Source: Bog-473 sp963807675
GTDB taxonomy: Bacteria > Actinomycetota > Acidimicrobiia > Acidimicrobiales > RAAP-2
Reading direction: 5' to 3'
Assembly (NCBI GenBank): GCA_963807675.1
Contig: CAWECP010000013.1
Coordinates: forward strand, 1 to 64,000
Length of the DNA stretch: 64,000 nucleotides
The position numbers and the translations under genes are program-made. Positions 1 to 8,537 of the stretch are shown piece by piece (the stretch's first letter is position 1; each line of letters begins with the position of its first letter). Under the pieces are notes generated by a model. It saw only the letters and a program-made list of their open reading frames with translations. It had not been told where the DNA came from and made no database searches.

Positions 1-225
1 AAGAGAAATGCAAGACGTCTTCGTGCCTATGCCAGCGGCGCGGCCACCACGTTCGAAGCAGCCCCCGAAAAGCACGCCCGAGGCGGTCGGTCCGCTCGGC
101 ATTGCGAGGGGATGGGGTCAAGTTGTCAGGCGATTACCGTCGAGCAGCTGAGAGTGTCATGCCTGGTCGCCAGGAGCTTCCCCGACCCGCGTAACCGACC
201 TTCCTAAGCTGGGTGGCATGGCGAC

Positions 226-250
226 TGGGCCTGCCCCGGTTTGACGGACA
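226..250 (+). repeat. IS3 left terminal inverted repeat
   Basis: This end reads TGGGCCTGCCCCGGTTTGAC then GGACA. It pairs with the reverse complement of 1507-1531 at 21 of 25 positions. Confidence 0.85.
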
Positions 251-280
251 TCCACCATCAGGGGCGAAGCCCCGGAAAGG

Positions 281-598
281 ATGCCCATAATGGAGACCAT
301 GGAGCGGAAGAAGCCCCGTCCCCGTCGGTCGTTCACCCCGGAGTTCAAGGCTGAGATCGTCGAGCGCTGCCGAGCCGGCGACCGCACGATCGGCCAGGTG
401 GCCCGGGACTTCGACCTGACGGAGACGGCGGTGCGGGCCTGGGTGAACCAGGCCGAGATCGACGCCGGCGAGCGGGACGGCCTGACCACCGAGGAGCGCG
501 AGGAGCTGGCCCAGCTGCGCCGGGAGAACCGCCAGCTGCGCGAGGACGTCGAGATCTTGAAGCGGGCAACGGCTTTCTTCGCAAAGGAGACCCGGTGA
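281..598 (+). CDS. IS3 transposase OrfA
   Basis: This is a 105-residue protein with an N-terminal helix-turn-helix of the IS3 OrfA/InsE type (RSFTPEFKAEIVERC ... IGQVARDFDLTETAVRAWV, residues about 13-55). A C-terminal leucine-zipper stretch (LAQLRRENRQLREDVEILKR, about 74-94) follows, and the protein ends in the family-typical AFFAKETR. OrfA binds the element ends and, in this family, fuses with OrfB through programmed -1 frameshifting to make the active OrfAB transposase. It overlaps the OrfB start by four bases. OrfA itself is intact. Confidence 0.92.
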   Translation: MPIMETMERKKPRPRRSFTPEFKAEIVERCRAGDRTIGQVARDFDLTETAVRAWVNQAEIDAGERDGLTTEEREELAQLRRENRQLREDVEILKRATAFFAKETR

Positions 599-1491
599 AG
601 ATGGACCCCTTCATCGAGGCGGAGGAAGCTGCAGGTCACAGCGTGCAGCGCTGCTGTGAGCTGTTCGAGGTCTCCCGGGCCGCCTACTACGAGCGCAAGA
701 AGGCCGTCCCCTCGGCCCGGGAGGTCACCGACGCCGAGCTGACCGAGAAGATCACGGCCGTCCACACCGAGTCCAAGGGCACCTACGGGTACCCGCGGGT
801 GCACAAGGAGCTGCGCCAACGAGGGGGTCGAGGTGCGGCAAGCGCCGGGTGCGCCGGCTCATGCGCCAGGCGGGCCTGGAGGGCCGGTGCAAGAAGCGCT
901 GGCGCAAGACCACCGTCGCCGACCCCGCCGCCGAGGCGGCCAAGGACCTGATCCAGCGGCACTTCGGGCCCGTGCGCCGAGATCGACCGGCGCTACGTCG
1001 GCGACATCACCTACATCATGACCTGGGAGGGCTGGGCCTATCTGGCCACGGTCATCGACCTGGCCAGCCGCCGGGTCGTCGGCTGGGCGCTGGCCGACCA
1101 CATGCGCACCGAGCTGGTCGAAGACGCGCTCGCAGATGGCCTTCGCCACCCGCCGGCCGGACGAGGGAGTGATCTTCCACTCGGACCGGGGCTGTCAGTA
1201 CACGAGCGGGGACTACGCCGATCTGGCCCGGGCCAACGGCGTGGTGCTGTCGGTCGGATGCGCAAGGGCGAATGCTGGGACAACGCCGTGGCGGAGAGCG
1301 TTTTTCGCCACCATCAAGCGAGAGCTCATCGACACCCGGGCATGGCCGACGCGCGAGGGACTGCGCCGTGCCGTCTTCGACTACATCGAGGGCTGGTACA
1401 ACATCCGGCGGCTGCACAGCTCGCTCGGCTACCTGCAGCCCCGCCGAATAGGAAGCACATCCACCACAACGCCGACCGTCAGGCGGCATGA
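595..1491 (+). pseudogene. IS3 transposase OrfB (DDE), multiply frameshifted
   Basis: This is the DDE-type integrase-fold catalytic subunit. Recognisable segments occur in order but in changing frames: HTH_21-like region SVQRCCELFEVSRAAYYERK (frame of 595), RRLMRQAGLEGRCKKRWRKT (frame of 849), RRYVGDITYI with the first Asp and AYLATVIDLASRRVVGWA (frame of 1018), VIFHSDRGCQYTS with the second Asp (frame of 1136), GECWDNAVAES with the Glu (back to the frame of 1018), and KRELIDTRAW...YNIRRLHSSLGYL (frame of 1136). At least five frame changes are needed, near 830, 975, 1130, 1257 and 1305. All three catalytic residues are still encoded, so the damage is single-base indels rather than loss of domains. 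It is either a decayed copy or an error-rich assembly. Confidence 0.88.
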
Positions 1492-1506
1492 TCAACACAA
1501 GCAAGT

Positions 1507-1531
1507 TGTCCGTCGAACCGGGTCAAGTCCA
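1507..1531 (-). repeat. IS3 right terminal inverted repeat
   Basis: Read on the minus strand it is TGGACTTGACCCGGTTCGAC then GGACA, matching the left end at 226-250 with four mismatches. It sits 16 bases beyond the last credible transposase codons. Confidence 0.85.
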
Positions 1532-1544
1532 GGCCCCTAGCGAC

Positions 1545-2026
1545 ATGGAGGACGATGACCCGGTCGATGGTGAGATCGTACAGAGCCGCTCCGGAGGCAC
1601 ATTGGCGCCCGGAGGGGAGCCTCCGACATCCGGCAGCGGAGCCACTCTCAACGTCACCCTTGGCATTTCCGCCACGTACGCGAGCCAACTACCGCCAGCC
1701 GCAGACGTCGAACGCCTCGAGCGCGTCTCGCCAGGAACGTTGGATCGGCTGATTCGACTGCAGGAGAGGGTCGCCGATCAAGCTGAGAAGGAGCAGCAAC
1801 ACCGACACCACCTTGAGGCCAGAGACGCTGATCGCAGTGATCGAGGTCAAGGTATGCAGGATTGGCCTTCCTCGTCGGACTGGGCGCCACGCTCGCACTC
1901 GCACTTACTGGCAACGAAGGCGCCGCCGAAGTTGTTGGTGGTTCAACTCTGCTGGGGACGGTCGTTGTGTTCGTAACCGGGCGCGTACTCGGTAGTTCGA
2001 GCGACGAATCCGAAGGTGCCCAGTAA
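1545..2026 (+). pseudogene. DUF2335-like membrane protein, frameshifted
   Basis: The first part (from ATG 1545) ends with a segment typical of DUF2335 predicted membrane proteins: DVERLERVSPGTLDRLIRLQ followed by EKEQQHRHHLE. The frame is lost near 1850-1858. In the shifted frame the expected C-terminal hydrophobic part follows: AGLAFLVGLGATLALALTGN, a short loop, GSTLLGTVVVFVTGRVLG, and a stop at 2024-2026. Together the two pieces give a normal family layout of acidic N-terminus, amphipathic segment and two transmembrane helices. Function is unknown; family members often occur on mobile elements. An in-frame ATG at 1488 lies inside the IS end, so 1545 is preferred. Confidence 0.65.
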
Positions 2027-2055
2027 ACGGGGGATCCGGCCAGGCATTTTGTCCT

Positions 2056-3170
2056 TCACGCTGACCCTCCGAAGATCGCAGCGGACACGTTCTCGGCTGC
2101 CTGGGTCTGCATACCCTCGAGGACGTGGCTGTAGATGTTCAGCGTGATGTTGGTCGTGGTGTGACCTAGATGGTCGGCGACGACCTTCGGGTGGACGCCG
2201 GCGCGCAGGGCGAGGCTCGCCCAAGTGTGACGGAGATCGTGAAGCCTGAGCCGGGGGAGCGGATCGGCTGCGTGGTCCTTGTTGAACCGTGCGAGTTTGC
2301 GGTCGAACTCCCGCGAGAAACGATCGGGGTGGTACGCCTCGCCGGTTGCATGGCAAAACAGGCGGTTGCCGTCGTAGGCCGGACCGATCAGAAGTCGGTC
2401 CTCGGCCTGCCGCTTCCACTGCTGACGAAGGACGGCGACCGTGCCGGCGTCGAGCTCGATCACCCGGGCCCGACCCGTCTTGGTCGACCCCATCGTCGCC
2501 TCATGGCCTACCACGATGAGCGCTCGGCGAATGGAGATCCGGCCGCATCGAGGTCGACGTCGTCCCAGCAGAGCCCGAGTGCCTCACCGCGCCGCATACC
2601 GGTGGTGGCCAAGAAGTAGAAGGCCGGGCCGTACCGGTCGTCTGAGGTCCACTCGAGGAACCGCGCCAGCTGTGGGCCAGACCACGTCACCATGGGCGGC
2701 GCGGCCTCGGCCGCCTCCCGTGCCCGCGGGGGGTGGCGCGCTGCGCTGGGTTGACCGTCAAGAGGTTTTCGAGCACCGCGTCGCCGAGCGCCCGGCCGAT
2801 GATCGTGTGGATATACCGCACGGTTCGGGGGGCCAGTCCTTCGCCCACCCGGTGGCCCTTATGCCCCTCGCTGCCCAGCGTGCGGTACAGCGTGTTCAGG
2901 TCACTGGGGGTGATCTTCTGCAGGTGAATCGAGCCGAGCCGCGGGAGAACGTGGGTGCGGAGGTTCCGGGCGTAGCTGTGGCGCGTCGACTCCCGGACGC
3001 TCAAGCTGGGGAGCCAGCGCTTCTCGACCCATTCGGAGAGCGTCAACTTGTCGGGCTGGACGTAGGAGCCGCGCTGAGCATCTCCGAGCAGCCGGGTCAT
3101 CTCGTCGCTGGCCGCGCCCTTCTTGAGCCACGATCCGTGCCAGACGCGCCGACGACGGCTGGCCGGAGGG
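2056..3170 (-). pseudogene. Phage-type tyrosine integrase, two frameshifts
   Basis: Reading leftward, the N-terminal arm and SAM-like core-binding domain are present (LTLSEWVEKRWLPSLSVRES, then HSYARNLRTHVLPRLGSIHL). The catalytic domain follows, with first Arg in FLATTGMRRGEALGLCWDDV, the box-II H-x-x-R in LHDLRHTWASLALRAGV, and LGHTTTNITLNIYSHV supplying the late His and Tyr. The frame breaks near 2728 (in a run of six G on the plus strand; adding one base restores reading) and near 2530. All catalytic residues survive. The N-terminal end runs without a stop into a DinB-like sequence at 3171-3520 and appears to lack the first 30-40 residues of a normal integrase. It marks a former prophage or integrative element; no att site was found here. 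Confidence 0.85.
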
Positions 3171-3520
3171 CCGAGAGCGGCCCCGCACTTCTCGCACGAG
3201 AGCAGCTCGGCCGCCTCTCGCACATGGTCTGCGTATTCAGCGATGGACCACTGGCCATCGACTGGTCGCCAGAGCAGATCGTTAGAACTGAGACCGGCGA
3301 CAACGTCAACGAACCGGGTGGGCAGGCCTTCGATCGCCGAGATGGCTGCGGCATCGCTCCACTCCTCGCCGTTGAACCCACACTCGTCACACCGTTCAAA
3401 ATCCACAACACCATCGATTCTGCCCGCTGTCTCCCAGTCCGGGTATCGCAGGCGTTCCTCGACCTGTCCGAGATGCGCCGGAGTGTCCCACCGTCCCGGG
3501 TGAACGGGGACTGTCTGCAT
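3171..3520 (-). pseudogene. DinB-like domain fragment joined to the integrase
   Basis: The reading frame starts at ATG 3518-3520, one base after the stop of the upstream acetyltransferase gene, so the two were probably co-transcribed. It encodes MQTVPVHPGRW..., a CDECGF motif (residues about 44-49), and VAGLSSNDLLWRPVDGQWSI then AEYADHVREAAELL (about 74-107). This is the start of an actinobacterial DinB/mycothiol-dependent-type four-helix protein of the 'CxxCGFD' subgroup. After about residue 108 the sequence changes to integrase (WHGSWLKK...) with no stop, so the rest of the DinB bundle is missing. The exact junction (about 3157-3196) is my estimate. This looks like an insertion or deletion scar, not a functional fusion. 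Confidence 0.6.
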
Positions 3521-3521
3521 C

Positions 3522-4178
3522 TCAGCTCGACTGCACAGCGGCGCCAAACATCTCCAGGCAAGCCTCAAGACCCTCTATCTCGATGTCCTCGCGGCGCCGT
3601 AACGCCCAGGTAGGGCGGTCCAGTTTCAGATCAATAATCCGATCTGGCTTGTCCCGTCGAAGCATCAGTCGGTCACCATTCTCTGTGTACCCCAAGGAGC
3701 GTGACGTTGCCAACGACGCAAGATTGTCGTGAAACGCTCCGCTCATTGCTTCCATCGCCCCGAGGCCTTCAAAAGCCAAGTGCAGGATGGCAGCTCGCAT
3801 CTCCTTCCCGAGACCGTGACCCTGGTGCCGGCGACCCAGCCAGGAACCGGTCTCGACCGTCCGTATGCGGGCGAAGTTCTTGGCCATTAAGCCCTGTACT
3901 CCGACGGGAGAACCATCGACGAAAACTGCCCCGGTGAAGTGCCAGTTCTCCGAGCTCCAGTTGGCCCGTGCCGACCACCAAAACTTAAGTGACTCACGGT
4001 GGCGCCGTGGCGGTGGGGTATCGGTCCACGGGATGGTGAAGGGCATGGCGGACGGCTCATGGACCCCGAGGTCAGCAAGCTCGTTCAGGCGATACAGGTC
4101 CCCGTCGGTTGGAAGACGAATCTCAAGACGGGGCGTGCGGACCCGAAGATCGAAGAGCGGCCATTGGGCACCGGGCAT
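3522..4178 (-). CDS. GNAT-family N-acetyltransferase (RimJ/RimL type)
   Basis: This 218-residue protein has the RimJ/RimL-like GNAT layout: RTPRLEIRLPTDGDLYRL at the N-terminus, the central strand VFVDGSPVGVQGL, and the acetyl-CoA pyrophosphate-binding loop RRHQGHGLGKEMRAAIL (about residues 122-138). A late AFHDNLASLATSRSLGY segment is typical of alpha4/beta7 (the Asn and the SLGY). It should transfer an acetyl group from acetyl-CoA to a primary amine; the substrate cannot be told from sequence. The C-terminal 40 residues are charged and family-variable. The DinB-like fragment starts one base downstream, suggesting a two-gene operon before the integrase rearrangement. Confidence 0.88.
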   Translation of the reverse strand: MPGAQWPLFDLRVRTPRLEIRLPTDGDLYRLNELADLGVHEPSAMPFTIPWTDTPPPRRHRESLKFWWSARANWSSENWHFTGAVFVDGSPVGVQGLMAKNFARIRTVETGSWLGRRHQGHGLGKEMRAAILHLAFEGLGAMEAMSGAFHDNLASLATSRSLGYTENGDRLMLRRDKPDRIIDLKLDRPTWALRRREDIEIEGLEACLEMFGAAVQSS

Positions 4179-4405
4179 CCATCAAGTTTGCCAATAACTA
4201 CTGTGCCCGCTTTCCAAAGTTTCGCGCCATTGGCATTCCCGGTACCACGGCCATTTCGGCACGCCGAGACCACCGCAGGGCACTGCCCGCGAGTGCCGTA
4301 CGGCAGCAGGCAACGATGGCAAGCGGGCATTCGAGACGCCCGCTGTCTGAGTCGCGCTTTGGCCTCCTGTCGGTCAGCGACTGGACCGCCCAGATTCCTA
4401 CGTCA

Positions 4406-4693
4406 CTACCCAGCGGTGAGGTAGTTGTGCACCTCGAAGAAGGTGGTCTCGGGCGGGCCAGGCACGCCAACTTCTTGGGTGATTGGTCCGATCTTTTCCT
4501 GCCCGAACTTCTCGAAGGTCTCGCGGTCGCTCCACACGTCCGTGACGCGGATGCCCTCGCTGGTTTTGGTGACCCAGTGGAACATGCAGCCCGCGGCGCC
4601 CTTCCCGCCCTTGGTGAAACCCATCTTTTGGATGACCTGGTCGTACTGGTCGGGAGTGGCGCCCCTAAAGTCCAACTGCACCCCGATAGCCAT
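4406..4693 (-). CDS. Antibiotic biosynthesis monooxygenase (ABM)-like small protein
   Basis: This 95-residue protein has the pattern of a single dimeric alpha/beta-barrel (ABM/ferredoxin-like) domain: an N-terminal strand (MAIGVQLDFRGATPDQYDQV), a helix, CMFHWVTKTSEGIRVTDVW as the central strands, and a helix with ETFEKFGQEKIGP. The phrase 'VTDVWSDRETFEKF' is typical of these small ABM-like proteins. A strong ribosome-binding site (AAAGGAGG) lies just before the ATG. Known relatives are cofactor-free monooxygenases, haem-degrading enzymes or unknowns; no specific function can be assigned. It is a lone gene between convergent or unrelated neighbours. Confidence 0.75.
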   Translation of the reverse strand: MAIGVQLDFRGATPDQYDQVIQKMGFTKGGKGAAGCMFHWVTKTSEGIRVTDVWSDRETFEKFGQEKIGPITQEVGVPGPPETTFFEVHNYLTAG

Positions 4694-5135
4694 GTTGTCC
4701 TCCTTTCGAACCGTGCGTGTCGTCGTTCAGCGAAGCTACACGCTCAGGCACAAGCCAGCTTCGGAAACCACAGATTTCGGATGACTTCGGAACTGTACGG
4801 TCGACCTAACCGACCGAGTCGCTGACCGATACCGGGCGGGCGACCTGTGCCTCAGGCACAGCCCCACTTGGTGCTCGATTCCCTACTCCTGGCTGCTCCC
4901 ACACCCGGCATGAAGAGTTAGCGGGCAGTTCGGGCCGAATCTGATGACTCTGGTGGACGAGGAATCGAAGGACACGCCTCAGCCGCTCGGACTAGCGTTC
5001 GTCGTTCGCGTGGCCAACGTCGTCCGGCGATCTCTTCATGGAGAGGACGGCAAGGTGGTTGATGGCAATGACGGGAACTCGCCTGCGTCCGTGGGGAGGA
5101 CGGATCGGTACTGGGACCGGCTGGCGCTGGCGGCT

Positions 5136-5936
5136 GTGGGGGACGATCGCAGGCGCCGGACCTTGGAGCGTTCGAGGTTGTTCGATCAAGAAGCCGAGCG
5201 CTATGACCGGTACCGACCGAGATACCCCGACATCGTGATCGATGACTTGCTCGGTCCCGAACCGTCCGGCCTCGAGGTGCTCGATGTGGGTTGTGGCACC
5301 GGGATCGCTGCAAGGCCGATGGCTGAGCGGGGCGCCAAGGTGCTCGGGGTGGAACTCGCGCCACGAATGGCGGAGATCGCCCACCGCCATGGAATCGACG
5401 TGGAGATCGGCCCCTTCGAGGACTGGGATAATGCTGGTCGCAGTTTCGATCGAGTGACTTCCGCCCAGGCGTGGCACTGGCTGGACATGTCCGCCGCCAC
5501 GGCCAAAGCGGCGTCGATCCTGCGACCGAACGGCAGCCTTGGCTTGATTTGGAACGGGGGCGCTCATCCCGACGATCTCGCCGACGCGCTCGAGGACGTG
5601 TATTCGACGGTGGTGCCGAGCGGCACTCATCGTCTCTTCCGCGGCTATGCCGCCAACCGGTCGACAGATGTCAGGGCCGGACTGACGGGCGTCGTCGACG
5701 CCATCACAGCGGCTCCTGATTTCGGTGCCGTCACTGAACGGTGGTTTCCGTGGACGCGGCAGTACCAGAGGGATGAGTGGCTCGACCTGCTGCTGACATA
5801 CAGCGAATACGCCGCCCTCAAGCCGAACCTTCGACACCGTCTATTCGACGCCGTGGCGACGACGATCGACGACCATGGAGGATCGTTCCTCATGAACTTC
5901 GAAACGGTTTTGATCACCGCGAAGCGGCTCGGCTGA
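5136..5936 (+). CDS. Class I SAM-dependent methyltransferase
   Basis: The protein opens with FDQEAERYDRYRPRYPD, typical of a common bacterial methyltransferase subgroup. Next come motif I LEVLDVGCGTGIAARPMAER, the acidic end of beta2 (VLGVELAP), and the motif FDRVTSAQAWHWLD. A C-terminal half with WFPWTRQYQRDEWLDLLLTYS is characteristic of the same group. It transfers a methyl group from S-adenosylmethionine to an unknown acceptor. The frame is open back to an ATG at 4944, but family similarity starts around 5170. I prefer GTG 5136 (TTG 5163 is an alternative), as residues encoded upstream resemble no family member. No operon partner is evident. Confidence 0.85.
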   Translation: MGDDRRRRTLERSRLFDQEAERYDRYRPRYPDIVIDDLLGPEPSGLEVLDVGCGTGIAARPMAERGAKVLGVELAPRMAEIAHRHGIDVEIGPFEDWDNAGRSFDRVTSAQAWHWLDMSAATAKAASILRPNGSLGLIWNGGAHPDDLADALEDVYSTVVPSGTHRLFRGYAANRSTDVRAGLTGVVDAITAAPDFGAVTERWFPWTRQYQRDEWLDLLLTYSEYAALKPNLRHRLFDAVATTIDDHGGSFLMNFETVLITAKRLG

Positions 5937-6178
5937 CCGTTACTCGCTGGTGACCGCCCTGGAGCCGTTCCTCGAATCGGGAGGGATCGCCGAAGCCTTC
6001 GTGGCTGATCCTGGTAGTTCGGGTGAAATCGCAGTAAGCGGTTCTGAAGCGCGTCGTCGACCTGCCTCGGTGGTTCACGCTCTCGGTCTTCGCTTCTGTT
6101 CCTCGCACTGCCTAACGTGTGATCGCCTGGCTCGGGCACCAGTGAGAACATTCTCGCCACGCTGGGCCATGTCGCTCG

Positions 6179-7522
6179 TCAGCCCCGTGCGGCGAACACC
6201 TGCCATCGTCCGGGGACACCCTTCAACTCGAATTCCCCCCGATCGCTGAACTCGAGTCCCGAACCCGCCACCAAGTCCGTTACGGTCCTCGAGACGAGGA
6301 CTTCGCCTGGCTTGGCGAGTGCCTCGATCCTGGCCGCAATGTTGACCCCGAGTCCAGCGATGTCGTCTCCTCGTAGCTCGACTTCGCCGGTGTGAATACC
6401 TGCCCGGACCTCGATGCCGAGATTCTGAGCGGCTTCACCGATCGCCCTGGCGCAGCGAACGGACCGAGCTGGCCCCTCGAAAGTGGCAAGGACCCCGTCA
6501 CCTGTCGTTTTGACCAGTCGACCACCATGTCGGGCGACCTGCCGCTCGGTCAGGGCGTCGTGCCTGTCGAGGAGAAGTCTCCACGCTCTATCGCCGATCG
6601 CGGCCGCGTGGCGAGTCGAATCGACGATGTCGGTGAAGAGAACGCTGGCCAGCACCCGGTCAGGTTCCGATGCCGAGCGCGCGCCCGTCAGGAATTCTTC
6701 GACCTCATCGACAATCTCATCTGGGTTCTCGGTCCACCAGAAATGATCGCTGCCAGGAACCTCCACCAGGCGGGCTCCCTTGATCCGTTCGCATACGTAC
6801 CGCCCGTGCTCGAGTGAGACCATTCGATCACCTATTCGGTGCACCACCAGTGTCGGTGCGAACACCAACGGAAGCGCCGCCCGCACGTCGATTTCGATGT
6901 ACGAACTCAAGAGCGCCACGGCTGCCCCGGGGCTCGCGCCCATCCGCTGCAGGCGCCCGAAGGCCTCCCGGGGTCCGGGGTCGTGCGCCACGCTTGGCGC
7001 CCAAGCACTGAGCCCGACGCCGGTACCCCAACGAGGCTCAAGGTGTTGGGCGAACGCATACAACTGACTGGTCGGTACGCCGAGCGGATAGTCGGGACAC
7101 GCCGTCAGGCGGGCGTAGCTACCCATCAGCACCAATGCCCGTGTCCGCTCGGGGTGGGTAGCCGCGAACAAAATCGCCATGGGGCCACCTTCCGACACCC
7201 CAAGAATGGCCGCTTGCTGCGAGCCTGCGGCGTTCATTACCGCCTCAATATCAAGCATGCGACGGTCGGTATCGGGCAATCGCTCGGTTCGATCGGACAT
7301 TCCGGTGCCACGCTTGTCGAACATGATCACCCGGGAGAACGAGCCGAGTCGACGAAGCGCGTAGCTCATCGCGTCGTCCTCCCACCCCAGCTCCACGTGC
7401 GAGATGAAGCCTGGGATCACAACGAGATCGAACTCTCCGTTGCCGAAGACCTGGTAGGCGATGTGGACGCCGTCGTCGGCCTTGGCGTATTGGGTCTGAG
7501 GCACCCGTTCCACAATGCCCAT
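6179..7522 (-). CDS. Alpha/beta-hydrolase fused to class III adenylate cyclase
   Basis: This is a two-domain protein. Residues about 1-280 form an alpha/beta hydrolase: VVIPGFISHVELGWED, RVIMFDKRGTGMSDR, nucleophile elbow GVSEGGPMAI, and a late PGSDHFWW His region. Residues about 300-447 form a class III nucleotidyl cyclase: SVLFTDIVDSTRHAAAIGD with the first metal-binding Asp, GGRLVKTTGDGVLATFEGP with the second Asp, and GLGVNIAARIEALAKPGEV with the transition-state Asn and Arg. These key residues are all present, so cyclase activity (ATP to cAMP) is expected. The hydrolase domain may sense a small ligand. This architecture is known in actinobacteria and proteobacteria. ATG 7522 is chosen because the hydrolase domain begins about 15 residues later; an upstream ATG (7639) would add a low-complexity tail. 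Confidence 0.9.
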   Translation of the reverse strand: MGIVERVPQTQYAKADDGVHIAYQVFGNGEFDLVVIPGFISHVELGWEDDAMSYALRRLGSFSRVIMFDKRGTGMSDRTERLPDTDRRMLDIEAVMNAAGSQQAAILGVSEGGPMAILFAATHPERTRALVLMGSYARLTACPDYPLGVPTSQLYAFAQHLEPRWGTGVGLSAWAPSVAHDPGPREAFGRLQRMGASPGAAVALLSSYIEIDVRAALPLVFAPTLVVHRIGDRMVSLEHGRYVCERIKGARLVEVPGSDHFWWTENPDEIVDEVEEFLTGARSASEPDRVLASVLFTDIVDSTRHAAAIGDRAWRLLLDRHDALTERQVARHGGRLVKTTGDGVLATFEGPARSVRCARAIGEAAQNLGIEVRAGIHTGEVELRGDDIAGLGVNIAARIEALAKPGEVLVSRTVTDLVAGSGLEFSDRGEFELKGVPGRWQVFAARG

Positions 7523-8161
7523 TTGATCAGGGCTCTGGGCCGGGTGCGAGAGGCGTGGACACGAAGGGTCGGCAGGATTGGGCGTTTCAGGTGCTTCGAG
7601 GTGCAGATTCGTTATGGCGGAAGCACAGTTGGGAAGCACGCAGTTGAAATCTTTATGCTGTTTGAGGGCGCTGTGAGAGCAATCGCACCCAGGCGACCTC
7701 CGGCCGCCTACTTTCCCAGGTCCCGCGGCTGGAGTCGCCGGTCGGGTTTTGCACTACGAGGCCCTCCGACACGACAGGTCAGGCGGTGATTCAGCCCTTG
7801 CTGGCGCTGATGTCGAAGGGTCGGATTCCAGGCCGCGTGCAATGAACGTGCAATAGCGACCCCACAGAGGCATTCGAAATTGCGACGACGTTGGCTGTCT
7901 GCATCGGGCGGACATGATCAGCCGGACGGCAATCAACGCTGAGGTAACTGCCGGGTCAACTGTCCACCTTTACCAGCTCCACTTGGCCAACCGCATTCGT
8001 CGGACTGCCGGAACGTGAAGCCGGAACCTCTTGACCCCGGCTTCGCAGAGGGCTTCTCATGACCTCGCAACGAGGTTCAATTGTCTGGAGGTCAGCGGAG
8101 TCGCCCGGTGGTGTCTCGTGTCGTGCCACGTCAGAACGCACACGGTGGCAGAAGCGCCGGG
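7523..8161. other. Intergenic region without a supported gene
   Basis: Short open frames occur on both strands, but none has family motifs, a good ribosome-binding site or plausible composition. The right part would hold the 3' flank of the lipoprotein gene that ends at 8162. No tRNA or clear hairpin was seen. Confidence 0.4.
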
Positions 8162-8537
8162 CTAGCTCTTTTGACACAGGATCTGAGCTTTGTCGCTGGC
8201 GCTACTGCCTGCCAAGGTGGTGACCTCGCTGAACTGCTCGGCCGTGGCACCCGCGGCCACCGCCAGCTGTGTGGGGCCGAATTCGCCGAGCTGCGTCGAG
8301 CCATTCAGCACGAGAACTTCGCAGGTGACGAGCTGAGGCTGACTCGTCTTGTTCGTCAGCTGCCACTTCACCATGTCCGACAATTGGCTCGTTGTGCTCA
8401 CAGAAACAACGCCGGTGCTTACGGCCGGAGCGCTGTTCGAGGCCGTCGACCCCCCCGGAGCCGCTCGGCGACGCCTTCGAGCAGCCTGCGCACACGCACA
8501 GCACCACGAGGACAAGGGCCACTCGGCCGGTGCGCAC
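8162..8537 (-). CDS. Small secreted lipoprotein, frameshifted in a G7 run
   Basis: One frame supplies a lipoprotein signal peptide, MRTGRVALVLVVLCVCAGCS, whose lipobox VCAGC gives a Cys near residue 19. The adjacent frame supplies the mature part, SNSAPAVSTGVVSVSTTSQL... VKWQLTNKTSQPQLVTCEVL ... and a final AQILCQKS. The two join at a run of seven C (plus strand, about 8450-8456) if one base is added or removed, giving a Ser/Gly linker SGSGGSTASNSAPAV. The mature domain resembles a small extracellular immunoglobulin-like or FxLYD-type fold ('Q-L-T-N-K-T' strand), but I cannot assign a family. It is probably anchored on the outer face of the membrane. The frameshift may be a homopolymer sequencing error or phase variation. 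Confidence 0.62.

Larger units (their letters stand above)
226..1531 (+). mobile_element. IS3-family insertion sequence, degenerate
   Basis: This is a 1.3 kb element with imperfect terminal inverted repeats (226-250 and 1507-1531, 21 of 25 positions identical, ends TGG...CCA) that enclose an orfA/orfB pair in the usual overlapping IS3 arrangement. The length fits the IS3 family (1.2-1.5 kb). The bases just outside the two ends (GAC and GGC) do not match, so no target-site duplication is visible. The right end lies 14 bases before the ATG of a DUF2335-like gene. OrfB is broken by several frame changes, so the copy is inactive unless these are sequencing errors. Confidence 0.88.

Noticed and set aside
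4944..5135. N-terminal extension of the methyltransferase
   Set aside because: The encoded residues match no methyltransferase and lie before the family-typical FDQEAERYDRYRPRYPD start.
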